From JAEINY01 sp942490535 (GTDB lineage: Bacteria > Bacteroidota > Bacteroidia > Bacteroidales > Marinilabiliaceae): a stretch of DNA of 64,000 nt. The DNA lies in assembly GCA_942490535.1 (NCBI GenBank), contig CALNXQ010000002.1, positions 744,001 through 808,000 of the forward strand. The letters run 5' to 3'. Position 1 is the stretch's first letter, and each line of letters begins with the position of its first letter. Below the pieces are notes generated by a model that was not told the DNA's origin, did no database searches, and saw nothing but the letters and a program-made list of their open reading frames with translations. Positions 27,083 through 35,847 of the stretch are shown here, in pieces. Both the position numbers and the translations under genes were made by a program.

Positions 27083-27287
27083 CCTGCTGCATTTTCACCT
27101 CACCCTGTTAACAAATACCCTTGTCCTGCTGCTTCTTTATCCGTCCTGCCACAATCTATGGCCGTCCTGTTAACAGATGGAGTCACGCTGGTGAAGATTT
27201 AGCCGTCCTGCCGGGTTTGGAGGCCGTCCTGGCAACATTTAAGCCGTCCTGGCGCTTCTTCACCTGTCCTGGCGCGGGTTTCAGAAG
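27083..27287. repeat. Degenerate tandem array, 20/21-bp period, about 10 units
   Basis: The motif CCTG, usually within CCGTCCTG, starts at 27083, 27104, 27125, 27145, 27166, 27187 (as GCTG), 27207, 27228, 27248 and 27268. Spacing is always 20 or 21 bp while the bases between vary. Two units continue as CCTGTTAAC, and GTTAAC also recurs in the array at 50947. It fills the gap between the PyrD-like gene and the DUF5522 gene. No reading frame or promoter is evident in it. There are no conserved direct repeats separated by unique spacers, so it is not a CRISPR array. Confidence 0.75.
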
Positions 27288-27388
27288 ACTCTAAGGTGTT
27301 TTCACGTGCGAAGACACACTTCCCGGTGATGTGGGTTCATCCGATGCGGCAACTAATCCATGAATCTATTATCTTTGTCACTAAAAAC

Positions 27389-27580
27389 ATGAATTACCTG
27401 GACGATTATTACCCTTCGCAACCGCTAAAGGAAAATGAAGATTTTTACATGGATCCACGTGGTTTCAGGGTGATGACCGAAAAATATCTGAAGGAGCGCG
27501 GTTATTGTTGTGGAAACGGATGTAAGCATTGTCCTTATTTTCCACCTCACCAAAAGGGAAACCGATCTTTGAAAGAATAA
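27389..27580 (+). CDS. DUF5522 small cysteine-rich protein
   Basis: 63 aa. The ATG at 27389 precedes the conserved part; the longer open frame to 27296 runs back through unrelated sequence. The family signature is complete: DFYMDPRGFRVMTEKYLKER followed by GYCCGNGCKHCPY, with four cysteines and a histidine that could hold a metal. Function is unknown. A perfect TATCTTTG box at 27370-27377 leaves a leader of only about 5 nt. The fmt gene follows within 30 bp, so the two are probably co-transcribed. Confidence 0.85.
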   Translation: MNYLDDYYPSQPLKENEDFYMDPRGFRVMTEKYLKERGYCCGNGCKHCPYFPPHQKGNRSLKE

Positions 27581-27608
27581 GTTGAACCCCCCATTTACTA
27601 TTAATCGT

Positions 27609-28574
27609 ATGGCTGATAAAAATATGCGTATTGTTTTCATGGGAACTCCGGACTTTGCCGTGGAGAGTTTGAAAACGCTGGTTGAAAATGAATACAATAT
27701 AGTTGGCGTCATCACGGCGCCTGATCGTCCGGCAGGAAGAGGACAAAAAATTCACCAATCACCGGTAAAGGAATATGCTGTAGCCCAAAACATACCGGTT
27801 CTGCAACCCGAAAAACTAAAGAATCCGGCGTTTCTGGATGACTTAAAGGCCTTACGCGCCGACCTTCAAATCATTGTGGCTTTCCGCATGTTACCGGAAG
27901 TGGTGTGGAACATGCCACCCATGGGATCATTTAATCTGCACGGCTCATTGTTGCCCCATTACCGCGGTGCAGCCCCCATTAACTGGGCGGTGATCAATGG
28001 CGAAAAAGAAACGGGTGTATCCACCTTCTTTCTGCAACACGAAATTGATACGGGCCACATTATCTTTCAGGAGAAAGTGACCATTGAAGAAGCTGACAAT
28101 GCCGGCTCCATCCATGATAAATTAATGGTGATCGGGGCTCAACTGGTACTAAAAACCGTTCAGGCCATTGAAGCGGATGCCATTCATACGATCCCTCAAG
28201 CCGATTTGCTGGGCGATGAAGAATCAAAGGAAGCACCGAAGATTTTCAAAGACGATTGCCGCATTCAATGGGCCGAATCAGCCACCCTAATCCGCAATAA
28301 GATCAGAGGCTTGTCCCCTTATCCTACCGCCTGGACAGAACTCGAATTTGAGGATGGCAAAACCTTATCCATGAAGCTATTTGCGGCTCAATTTAAGAGT
28401 GATTTATCGCTCGCTCCTGGTGAGGTGCAAACCGATGGAAAAACTTACCTGGCCATTGGCACCAATGATCAGGCGCTGGCCATCACAGAATTACAACTGG
28501 CCGGTAAAAAACGAATGACCGTTACTGATTTCCTCAGAGGCTACAACGGCAATCTGAACGTAAAGGCGCTATAA
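27609..28574 (+). CDS. fmt: Methionyl-tRNA formyltransferase
   Basis: 321 aa from ATG 27609 (MADKNMRIVFMGTPDFAV); a second ATG at 27624 is equally possible, and the TTG at 27582 adds a poor N-terminus. The enzyme formylates Met-tRNA for initiation. The 10-formyl-tetrahydrofolate domain has the hallmark SLLPHYRGAAPINWA, with catalytic Asn-His just before it in SFNLHGSLLP, and DTGHI. The C-terminal OB-type domain (about 205-321) binds the tRNA. No def gene is adjacent. A terminator shared with the convergent LysM gene follows. Confidence 0.96.
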   Translation: MADKNMRIVFMGTPDFAVESLKTLVENEYNIVGVITAPDRPAGRGQKIHQSPVKEYAVAQNIPVLQPEKLKNPAFLDDLKALRADLQIIVAFRMLPEVVWNMPPMGSFNLHGSLLPHYRGAAPINWAVINGEKETGVSTFFLQHEIDTGHIIFQEKVTIEEADNAGSIHDKLMVIGAQLVLKTVQAIEADAIHTIPQADLLGDEESKEAPKIFKDDCRIQWAESATLIRNKIRGLSPYPTAWTELEFEDGKTLSMKLFAAQFKSDLSLAPGEVQTDGKTYLAIGTNDQALAITELQLAGKKRMTVTDFLRGYNGNLNVKAL

Positions 28575-28579
28575 ATAAT

Positions 28580-28618
28580 AAACGCACAAAGGCCTCCCGA
28601 AGGAAGCCTTGTGCGTTT
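28580..28618. terminator. Bidirectional terminator between fmt and the LysM glucosaminidase gene
   Basis: AAACGCACAAAGGC (28580-28593) pairs with GCCTTGTGCGTTT (28606-28618) with one bulge. Confidence 0.85.
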
Positions 28619-28638
28619 ACTTAAATTAAATAATTCAA

Positions 28639-29619
28639 TTATTTTTTCTTTCTTCTCAAGTTCAAGCGCTCCCCTTCCTTCACGGTGCCACTTTCTTTCA
28701 AATTATTGAACCGGCATAACTTACTCAGTTTAATGCCATATTTTTGAGAAATGTAATGCAAAGACTCGCCTTCCTTCACCACATGGAACTCATGTTTCGC
28801 ATGGGCTTTCCCTTTTTTAGCTGAAATGTATAAATAGCGCTGTTCATCAATCGCCGCATTTTGCGATAAATCATTGTAATGATAAATTTCCCAGGGGCGC
28901 ATTCCAAATTCTTCGGTAATGCCTTCAAAGGTATCACCCTCCTGAACCGCTACATACTTCACCCCATTATTGCGCTCCACTTCGTGCGTTTGATAGGGAT
29001 TAATGACAAAATCATCTGTTCTCGATCCTTTTGACACACTGCTGCCTTTAACCACAGGCGTTTTTGCAGAGCGCTTACGTCCCTTATCACTGTCTAATTC
29101 GTGCAGGTTGTAGTCTTCAATGATCTTAATGAGGCGATGGGCGTATTTCGGATCAGTGGCATAGCCAGCTTTCTTCAGTCCCTTGGCCCACCCTTTATAA
29201 TCCGTTGTCTTTAACTCAAACAAAGCCGAATAGCGTTGTTTATCCACCAAAAACTGAGAGTGATCAATGTATGATTCATACACGGTTTTGTATTTGCGGA
29301 AACACTCATTGCGCGAATCGTCATCGTGATATACCTTTTTACCGTTCCAATCCCCATGGCATTTAATTCCGAAATGATTATTGGAGCGCCGTGCCAACTG
29401 ACTGTTCCCACTACCCGATTCCAAAATCCCTTGCGCTATGGTGATACTGGCAGGAATCCCCACCCGTTTCATCTCCTTTACAGCTAAATCCTGATAGCGC
29501 TCAATATAATCTTCCGTTGAAATTTTGGCGGAAGGCGCCTGAGCAAACGCCATAAACAGACCGATGGAAAAAAAACATACTACACTTAAAACTAATCTCT
29601 TCATATCCATATTCATCAA
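28639..29619 (-). CDS. N-acetylglucosaminidase with two LysM domains
   Basis: 326 aa, exported (signal MKRLVLSVVCFFSIGLFMAF, cleavage near AFAQ). Several start codons are close together (29619, 29610, 29604); they differ only by a few residues before the signal. Residues about 35-180 are a GH73-type glucosaminidase domain with the likely catalytic Glu in AQGILESGSGNSQLA and the segment NNHFGIKCHGDW. Two LysM repeats follow (about 222-270 and 278-323: VQEGDTFEGITEEFG and VKEGESLHYISQKYG), which bind peptidoglycan. It probably trims wall glycan during growth or division. A TATCTTTG box (29680-29673) is the likely promoter. Confidence 0.92.
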   Translation of the reverse strand: MMNMDMKRLVLSVVCFFSIGLFMAFAQAPSAKISTEDYIERYQDLAVKEMKRVGIPASITIAQGILESGSGNSQLARRSNNHFGIKCHGDWNGKKVYHDDDSRNECFRKYKTVYESYIDHSQFLVDKQRYSALFELKTTDYKGWAKGLKKAGYATDPKYAHRLIKIIEDYNLHELDSDKGRKRSAKTPVVKGSSVSKGSRTDDFVINPYQTHEVERNNGVKYVAVQEGDTFEGITEEFGMRPWEIYHYNDLSQNAAIDEQRYLYISAKKGKAHAKHEFHVVKEGESLHYISQKYGIKLSKLCRFNNLKESGTVKEGERLNLRRKKK

Positions 29620-29901
29620 AATCGGTTAATGCAATCGAATTCAGTTTGGCCGGCTTTTACCAAAAGCGTGTTACAAAGATAAAAATTTACCGAACGTACA
29701 ATGATACATGAAGTTAAAAACAATAATTGACCTTTGACTAAATCCAAACCACCTCCTGCAACACTTATCCAACACCAATAATCCCAGGCCTTAACAACAT
29801 TCAACATCCCTTGTCAGTAAACAATAATTTCAGCAAATTTTTCCTATATTTGAGATAGAGATGTGATACAACCGAATGACACACACCTAAATTTTAAACA
29901 A

Positions 29902-30141
29902 ATGAGTGAAAAAGATAATCTGATTCGTGTATACACCGGTACTCAAATACTGGTCACGCTATTAAAAAGTGAGCTGGAAGAAAATGACATTTCAACCTTT
30001 ATTCAGGATGATTTCCATTCCGGTGTTTCAGCTGGATTTATTGGCGGAATCCCATCTGCTATTGACCTGTATATACAGGCCATGGATCAGGATAAAGCAG
30101 CACCCATCATAAAAGCCTTTATTCAAGACAATCCCGAATAA
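29902..30141 (+). CDS. DUF2007 domain protein
   Basis: 79 aa from ATG 29902; the in-frame ATG at 29863 lies almost on the TATATTTG promoter box (29845-29852) and is unlikely. The sequence (IRVYTGTQILVTLLKSELEENDI, then DLYIQAMDQDKAAPII) has the ferredoxin-like babbab pattern of DUF2007, small putative signal-transducing proteins that resemble PII-like domains. No partner is apparent; cytidine deaminase follows after 90 bp. Confidence 0.85.
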   Translation: MSEKDNLIRVYTGTQILVTLLKSELEENDISTFIQDDFHSGVSAGFIGGIPSAIDLYIQAMDQDKAAPIIKAFIQDNPE

Positions 30142-30231
30142 ACCATTTATTCCCGGATTATTGGCGCCTGACAAAAATCTAAATGAGCAGGCTCCCATGC
30201 AGCATGTGGCTAATTTTATTTATATTTCGCC

Positions 30232-30723
30232 ATGCAACAACTAAACATCGTAACAGATATTACTGTATTCAATGCGCACGAGGAGTTGGTGGAACCAGAT
30301 AAAAACCTGGTTAACATCGCCATTAATGTGTGCGCTAAAGCCTATGCGCCTTACTCCAATTTTCATGTGGGAGCAGCTGTTTTGCTGGAAAATGGCGAAA
30401 TCATTACCGGTACTAACCAGGAAAACGCGGCCTATCCCTCAGGCTTGTGTGCCGAACGGGTGGCCATTTTTTATGCCAACGCCCAATATCCCAATGTGCC
30501 CGTTAAAGCCATTGCCATTGCGGCCCAAAATGAGGATGGCTTAATACCAAATCCGGTCGCTCCCTGTGGTGCTTGCCGTCAGGTGATGCTGGAAACAGAG
30601 CTCCGTTTCAAATCCAATTTTTACACCCTGCTTATTGGTCGGGAACAAGTGTACAAAATAGAGAAAGTAAAGGATCTTTTGCCGCTGTGTTTTACCGGCG
30701 AGGAGCTAAAAAGTAAAAAGTAA
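30232..30723 (+). CDS. cdd: Cytidine deaminase
   Basis: 163 aa. It deaminates cytidine and deoxycytidine to uridines in salvage. The zinc site is complete: SGLCAERVAIF carries the first Cys and the proton-shuttling Glu, and PCGACRQVM the two other Cys. FHVGAAVLLENGEIITGTNQEN is the substrate-binding strand pair. This is the short homotetrameric form with about 25 extra N-terminal residues. The stop codon lies inside the terminator stem at 30718. Confidence 0.95.
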   Translation: MQQLNIVTDITVFNAHEELVEPDKNLVNIAINVCAKAYAPYSNFHVGAAVLLENGEIITGTNQENAAYPSGLCAERVAIFYANAQYPNVPVKAIAIAAQNEDGLIPNPVAPCGACRQVMLETELRFKSNFYTLLIGREQVYKIEKVKDLLPLCFTGEELKSKK

Positions 30724-30745
30724 TCCCGAAGGATTACTTTTTTTT
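30718..30745. terminator. Intrinsic terminator between cdd and the RluA-type gene
   Basis: AAGTAATCC (30718-30726), loop CGAA, GGATTACTT (30731-30739), with A-rich left and T-rich right flanks. It overlaps the cdd stop codon and can serve both convergent genes. Confidence 0.9.
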
Positions 30746-30749
30746 CTAT

Positions 30750-31436
30750 TTAAAATACATTGGAAAATTCTCTCCAGATATTGTCCAGCTCCGGGGTTGG
30801 CGCCACAATGACAATGCGTTCATTTTTTACCGGATGCATAAACTCAACACGACGGGCATGTAATGAAATACCGCCATTCTTATTGGAGCGTGGAAAACCA
30901 TATTTTAAGTCTCCACGAATCGGACACCCAATTTTAGCCAATTGGCAGCGTATCTGATGATGACGTCCTGTTTGAAGATTAACCTCCAATAAGTAGGAGT
31001 TCTTCAACCCGGAAGCCAATCGGTAATTTAAAATGGCCAATTTAGATCCCGATCTTTCTTTTGGGAAAGCATAGGATTTATTTTTTTCGCTGTCCTTCAA
31101 CATATAATGACGCAACTCCGCCTCTTCATCCTCCGGCAACTCCGCTACAATGGCCCAGTAAGTCTTTTTCACCTCCTTATCCTGAAACATCTTATTCAAT
31201 CGCGTCAAAGCTTTACTGGTGCGTGCAAAAATAACCACCCCACTTACCGGACGGTCCAAACGGTGCACTACACCCAAAAACACGTCACCGGGTTTATCGT
31301 ATTTCCGTTTGATATAGGCTTTCACCCTATCACTCAAAGGCTGGTCACCGGTTTGATCACCCTGCACAATATCCGAGCACGATTTATTAACAGCAATGAT
31401 ATGATTATCTTCGTATAAAATATCCAAATCCTTCAT
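30750..31436 (-). CDS. RluA-family RNA pseudouridine synthase
   Basis: 228 aa. The catalytic motif HRLDRPVSGVVIF, with its essential Asp, lies near residue 58. LLEVNLQTGRHHQIR, GDLKYG and LHARRVEFMHP are the other family landmarks. There is no S4 RNA-binding domain in front, so it resembles RluA, RluC-core or TruC types that modify rRNA or tRNA. The exact uridine target cannot be told from the sequence. A promoter (TTG, 18 bp, TATCTTTG, 31487-31459) lies just upstream. Confidence 0.93.
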   Translation of the reverse strand: MKDLDILYEDNHIIAVNKSCSDIVQGDQTGDQPLSDRVKAYIKRKYDKPGDVFLGVVHRLDRPVSGVVIFARTSKALTRLNKMFQDKEVKKTYWAIVAELPEDEEAELRHYMLKDSEKNKSYAFPKERSGSKLAILNYRLASGLKNSYLLEVNLQTGRHHQIRCQLAKIGCPIRGDLKYGFPRSNKNGGISLHARRVEFMHPVKNERIVIVAPTPELDNIWREFSNVF

Positions 31437-31458
31437 CTCTTCTTTTTATAATCGCCTG

Positions 31459-31487
31459 CAAAGATAAAGCGATCTCAGCAATATCAA
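31459..31487 (-). promoter_or_regulatory. Promoter of the RluA-type gene
   Basis: On the minus strand TTG (31487-31485), 18 bp, TATCTTTG (31466-31459). The remaining gap to panB (up to 31707) shows no gene or clear signal. Confidence 0.6.
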
Positions 31488-31707
31488 TCACCTTTCTCAC
31501 TTATTCTTAGTTCTTATTCATTCAAACAGCAAGGCCATCTATCCAATGCAGCTATCTCCCTGAATAAAAACAGGCCTATTTGGCTTCTTTCCAGGGCAAC
31601 TTCTTCCTGGTCTGCGCCTCTATAGCCGAACTCGATAAAGATATCTCCTTTTAACAAACCAATGATATCACAAGCTGCGGACTTCAAACCTTACACTTCC
31701 GATCTCC

Positions 31708-32526
31708 TTAATATTGCTCGCGTTCGTTGGGGAAATCCATGCTTTTAACATCCTCAATGTAATTCCCGACAGCTCCTTTTATTTCAGCAAACAAATTGTG
31801 GTAGCGTCTTAAAAAACGCGGTGAAAACTCCTGATTAATGCCTAACATATCGTGCAGCACCAATACTTGACCATCCACCTGATTACCGGCTCCAATGCCG
31901 ATTACCGGAATTTTTATGGCCCTGGCCACTTCACCGGCCAACGAAGCCGGTATCTTTTCAAGCACTAAACCAAAGCATCCGGCCTCTTCCAGCAAATAGG
32001 CATCTTCAATGAGTTTTTTGGCTTCTTCCTCTTGCTTGGCACGTACGGTATAGGTTCCAAATTTATGAATGGATTGAGGTGTCAGTCCCAAATGCCCCAT
32101 AACCGGTATACCCGCAGATAAAATCCGGTTGACAGATTCCAATACTTCACTTCCACCTTCCAACTTCACCGCATCAGCGGCAGTTTCCTTCATGATGCGA
32201 ATGGCCGAGGTCAACGCTTCTTTGGAGTTGCCCTGATAGGTTCCAAAGGGCATGTCCACCACCACCAGAGAACGGCCCACGCCACGTACTACAGAAGCCC
32301 CATGGTAGATCATCTGATCAAGTGTAATGGGCAAGGTGGTTTCCCAGCCAGCCATCACATTGGATGCGGAATCGCCTACCAGGATCACATCAATCCCTGC
32401 CTGATCGACAATTTTTGCCAGTGAATAATCATAAGAGGTTAACATGGAGATTTTCTCCCCCCTCATTTTCATCTCACTCAACACGTGAGTGGTCACTTTT
32501 TTAGCTCTTTCTTTTGCAACGGACAT
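31708..32526 (-). CDS. panB: 3-methyl-2-oxobutanoate hydroxymethyltransferase
   Basis: 272 aa. It adds the hydroxymethyl group from methylene-tetrahydrofolate to ketoisovalerate, the first committed step to pantothenate and coenzyme A. Family landmarks are [30 protein letters not shown] with the Mg-binding Asp, [25 protein letters not shown] and [19 protein letters not shown]. It is not linked to panC or panD here. The likely promoter is TAACTTTG at 32628-32621. Confidence 0.96.
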   Translation of the reverse strand: MSVAKERAKKVTTHVLSEMKMRGEKISMLTSYDYSLAKIVDQAGIDVILVGDSASNVMAGWETTLPITLDQMIYHGASVVRGVGRSLVVVDMPFGTYQGNSKEALTSAIRIMKETAADAVKLEGGSEVLESVNRILSAGIPVMGHLGLTPQSIHKFGTYTVRAKQEEEAKKLIEDAYLLEEAGCFGLVLEKIPASLAGEVARAIKIPVIGIGAGNQVDGQVLVLHDMLGINQEFSPRFLRRYHNLFAEIKGAVGNYIEDVKSMDFPNEREQY

Positions 32527-32620
32527 AGCTTTTGTTTTTTAGTCCTAATTCCGAATATCCGGACTTTAATTTATAACCCATTTCAAACCGACTACTATCA
32601 GTTTATTCGTGGACAAAGGG

Positions 32621-32653
32621 CAAAGTTAAGAAATTGACATGAGCCAAAGTCAA
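32621..32653 (-). promoter_or_regulatory. Promoter of panB
   Basis: On the minus strand TAACTTTG (32628-32621) is a perfect -7 box; a TTG lies 22 bp before it (32653-32651). The leader to panB would be about 85 nt. Confidence 0.5.
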
Positions 32654-32791
32654 AATACATGCATCATCTTCTATCCTCATGAAAAAGAAATTCTTTTTTT
32701 ATCATTATTGATAAATCATCCCCCTTCTTTTCTCTATTTTTGTATAACAGCAATCAAGTTAAGTTCACATATAACATTAACCCCAATAGCA

Positions 32792-33982
32792 ATGAAAAAG
32801 CGTTTATTCATTATTTGTAGCTTATTATTCACCTGCCACTTTACAATACTTCTAAAGGCCCAAAGTGATTTATCCAGCACAAAAAGCACACCCCGTCTTA
32901 ACAGTAAAAACGATACTCTTGTCACCTCTAAATTTAAAGTATCCATAGGTGGACAACTAAAGCTGAACGGCATCTACGACTTTAATGCCCTTCAAAATCA
33001 GGAAGCGTTCAACGTGCCTTCTATTCCTACAGGGATCAATGAAGATGCGACACCACGTTTTAGCATGGGCATTCGTCAGTCGCGATTGAAATTGGGAGCC
33101 ACTTATAACTCTTCGCAAGTGGGACCAGTTACTTGTTTTTTCGAGGGTGATTTTTTTGGACCAGGCACCTTCAACTTCAGAGTACGCCATTTTTACCTCG
33201 ATATTAAATCCTTCCGAGTGGGGCAATCCTGGTCGCTATTTACAGATGAGGATGCATGGCCGGATGTGGTGGACTTCGATGGCCCACCAACAGGCGTTTG
33301 GGTACGATCAGCCCAAATACGATACACCAAGCAACTAAAAGAAAACATTCATTGGGCACTGGCCATGGAAACACCACGGCCAGATATTCGGCAGGTGGCT
33401 GATATCGATTCAACCCTCACCGAAACCTTCCAGGGATTCCCTGATTTGACCACCCATATTAATGCCAAGGGTGATTGGGGACATGCACAGCTGGCTTTCG
33501 TTTACCGAAGGCTGAACTACAAATCAAATACTAAAACACTGTCCTCAAATGCCGGCGGTATGGCACTATCAGGGCACCTGAACATTGGGCAACATGACAA
33601 ATTCATTGCTCAGGCAGCAGCTGGAAGAGGTATTGCCAGTTACCTGGTTTCATTTGGCGGGGGTGGTTACGACGCTATTCCTGCCGGTGATGGAACGCTT
33701 GAAAACCTTCCCATTTATGGAGGGTATATAGGCTATGAGCACTGGTGGCAGGCTGAAGAGTTGAAGTCTACTTTTGTATTCGGAGTCACTCACCTGGAAG
33801 CAGATCTGGATCAGTTCAAGCGTAACCGATCCACTGGCAAATTCTATTCGGGCAATCTATTCTGGATGGTTGATGAAAATATTACTACGGGTATTGAAGC
33901 CTTGTACGGACAAGTAAAGGACTTCCAGTATGAAACTGGCAATGCCAGCCGGATACAATTCATGGTTGTTTATAATTTTTAA
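32792..33982 (+). CDS. DcaP-like outer-membrane porin
   Basis: 396 aa from ATG 32792, where a signal peptide begins (MKKRLFIICSLLFTCHF, cleavage near LKAQ). The open frame continues back to 32639 but crosses the TATTTTTG promoter box at 32735-32742, so that part is not coding. The mature protein is a beta-barrel of the DcaP type: KVSIGGQLKLNGIYDF at the start, FSMGIRQSRLKLGAT, the FFEGDFFGPGTFNFRVRHFYLD stretch and a terminal aromatic strand (RIQFMVVYNF). Such porins pass anionic small molecules. Substrate unknown; monocistronic. Confidence 0.85.
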   Translation: MKKRLFIICSLLFTCHFTILLKAQSDLSSTKSTPRLNSKNDTLVTSKFKVSIGGQLKLNGIYDFNALQNQEAFNVPSIPTGINEDATPRFSMGIRQSRLKLGATYNSSQVGPVTCFFEGDFFGPGTFNFRVRHFYLDIKSFRVGQSWSLFTDEDAWPDVVDFDGPPTGVWVRSAQIRYTKQLKENIHWALAMETPRPDIRQVADIDSTLTETFQGFPDLTTHINAKGDWGHAQLAFVYRRLNYKSNTKTLSSNAGGMALSGHLNIGQHDKFIAQAAAGRGIASYLVSFGGGGYDAIPAGDGTLENLPIYGGYIGYEHWWQAEELKSTFVFGVTHLEADLDQFKRNRSTGKFYSGNLFWMVDENITTGIEALYGQVKDFQYETGNASRIQFMVVYNF

Positions 33983-34000
33983 GCCCCTGATCTCATAAAA

Positions 34001-34026
34001 AAGGAGCCTGACAGCTCCTTTTTTTT
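34001..34026. terminator. Bidirectional terminator between the porin and the cytochrome cluster
   Basis: AAGGAGC (34001-34007) pairs with GCTCCTT (34014-34020), with A on the left and eight T on the right. It also closes the seven-gene minus-strand cluster. Confidence 0.88.
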
Positions 34027-34038
34027 ATTTTACGCGTA

Positions 34039-35208
34039 TTATTTTTTTCTTAACACCCATAAGCCAATTAGACTCAGCAGGATTAAAACAACACCAGCAA
34101 TTCTTATTTCCAACCACCGGTCAAAGGTTAATGTCAAATCCAGTACGGGTGAGCGTTCTCCATATCGCACATCATGCTTACCTTGCTTAATGGACCACCC
34201 TTTGTAGGAAATCCTGCTGTGATCGTCCAACGGAAAATCTTTGAATTCCCCAACGGCATCAAACAAACGAATGGAGGCTTTTCGATTGCCCTGGCTCTCC
34301 AATGTGAAAATTAATTTCTTATCATCTAAAGGAAGGCTTAAAGGCCTGTAACTATCCGAACCCGAGGTAATCCACCCTTCAGCCGCTTGGGTTCCATCGT
34401 TCCCTTTAGCCATCACATAAACGGCGTGCACCCCATTAGTAGCAGTATCAGAAGCCTGATATCCGGCATCGGTCTTAATCGCCTTGGGTAAATAATTATC
34501 CAATGTAAAGGAATAAGTGCCGATGGAAATCTCGTCCTGATTGCGAATGGTAACAATATCATTAGTCATTTCCTGATCACCAATTAGTAACACGCCCGGC
34601 GTCTCTCCCTCAAATTGAAAGTCCATAAGCTTAACTGCAAAAGGAGTACGCAATTGTTGATCATCATAATTGATGCCAGAAAAAATAGCCCGGTCTCTAC
34701 CTACTTTCATTTGAAGCTGGTAATAATCGGCATGACCTAAAAAAACAGAAGCCAGAAACAGGATCAAACCTATATGAATAGTCCGAATAAATATCATCTT
34801 CCGATTCCAGTTTTTAATGTCCTTAACCAGCACTAAAGCATAACATAACATCAGATAAAAGAAAAGAAACAGAAATGTAAAACCTGAAAAGACCGCAAAA
34901 AGCTTCAGATAGGCTGGATTCTCCACGGGAATATTTACCCAAATGGCCGAAGCAATGAGTAAGAGAATTGTTCCGGGCCAATACAACTCCACCTGGGTCA
35001 AGGTCTGTTTCCAAACTCCTCCGGGCACCAATCCCCAAATGAAAACCACGCCACTGAAAATACCAACCAACCAGAGATTATTGGGCCAACCTGGCATGGA
35101 CCAGGGCAATCCCCCTATCATGCTGTTAAATAGAAATCCAATTAATAACAGTGTGAAAGCAATGAGGATACCATTCAGGTACCCCCATTTATCTTGTAAT
35201 TTGATCAT
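34039..35208 (-). CDS. ResB-like cytochrome c maturation membrane protein
   Basis: 389 aa. Four membrane helices in the first 170 residues, a periplasmic domain (about 170-365) and a last helix (IRIAGVVLILLSLIGLWVL) with a short positive tail. This is the ResB/CcsB arrangement, in which the protein works with ResC/CcsA to move heme and attach it to apocytochromes. No ResC-type partner with a WWD motif is in the window. It is the last gene of the cytochrome cluster, 20 bp after the cytochrome b gene, so a role in maturing the 15 heme sites encoded upstream is reasonable. The family assignment is by topology and resemblance, not by a decisive motif. Confidence 0.65.
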   Translation of the reverse strand: MIKLQDKWGYLNGILIAFTLLLIGFLFNSMIGGLPWSMPGWPNNLWLVGIFSGVVFIWGLVPGGVWKQTLTQVELYWPGTILLLIASAIWVNIPVENPAYLKLFAVFSGFTFLFLFFYLMLCYALVLVKDIKNWNRKMIFIRTIHIGLILFLASVFLGHADYYQLQMKVGRDRAIFSGINYDDQQLRTPFAVKLMDFQFEGETPGVLLIGDQEMTNDIVTIRNQDEISIGTYSFTLDNYLPKAIKTDAGYQASDTATNGVHAVYVMAKGNDGTQAAEGWITSGSDSYRPLSLPLDDKKLIFTLESQGNRKASIRLFDAVGEFKDFPLDDHSRISYKGWSIKQGKHDVRYGERSPVLDLTLTFDRWLEIRIAGVVLILLSLIGLWVLRKK

Positions 35209-35228
35209 AGATACAAATTTGATAGTGA

Positions 35229-35846
35229 TTAATGAGGCTCGTGATAACCATTAACGATACTTTTGAAGTTAGATGTCAGACTAGCTCCCATGGTACTAAA
35301 ATAAAGATGAATGATTAAAAACATGCTGGCAAAAAAACCGGCCGACACATGAATTAATGCTGTCAAAAGTGTACCTCCAATACCATATATATCATCAATA
35401 ATCACTTCGGGAAACATCAATGCTAAACCCGTAATAATTAATACCGGCACAATGGCATACATCACCATCACATAGGTAATCTGCTGTAAAGGATTAAACT
35501 TCATCTCTTCCGAAATGGGAAAAGGAGGCTCTTGCTTTCGAAAAACACCAAAGGTATAATACATGGCCTGCTTCATGACACGTGGCATTAATCCTTTCCA
35601 CATCACCTGATAATGAATTCGATTCCTGGAAAATCGAGTATATACCAAAAATACAACGTAAGTTAAGGCTATACAAACACCGGCCACGTTATGGGCAGCC
35701 ACACTGATATCAAACGGAATGAGGGGCCAATCAGGACTGGAATACTGCATACTAATCCCCGTTGCCAATAATGTTAGAAAGAAAAGGGCATTAAACACAT
35801 GCCAGATTCGGATCCAAAGCGGATATAAATAGATTTTTTCTGCCAT
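35229..35846 (-). CDS. Cytochrome b/b6-type membrane protein
   Basis: 205 aa with four to five membrane helices. Candidate heme ligands are His16 (IRIWHVFNA), His52 (AAHNVAGV), His166 (LIHVSAGF) and His180 (LIIHLYFS); such a set can bind two b hemes, as in hydrogenase, formate dehydrogenase and thiosulfate reductase cytochromes b. It would take electrons from the quinol pool and pass them to the heptaheme cytochrome encoded 1 bp upstream. No hydrogenase or molybdoenzyme subunits are nearby, so it seems to serve the cytochromes directly. Confidence 0.85.
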   Translation of the reverse strand: MAEKIYLYPLWIRIWHVFNALFFLTLLATGISMQYSSPDWPLIPFDISVAAHNVAGVCIALTYVVFLVYTRFSRNRIHYQVMWKGLMPRVMKQAMYYTFGVFRKQEPPFPISEEMKFNPLQQITYVMVMYAIVPVLIITGLALMFPEVIIDDIYGIGGTLLTALIHVSAGFFASMFLIIHLYFSTMGASLTSNFKSIVNGYHEPH

Positions 35847-35847
35847 G

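Noticed and set aside
27083..27287. Possible CRISPR array
   Set aside because: Units are 20-21 bp, degenerate, without conserved repeats separated by unique spacers, and no cas genes are near.
35229..35846. Cytochrome b subunit of a hydrogenase or thiosulfate reductase
   Set aside because: No hydrogenase, molybdopterin or iron-sulfur subunit is anywhere near; all neighbours are c-type cytochromes.
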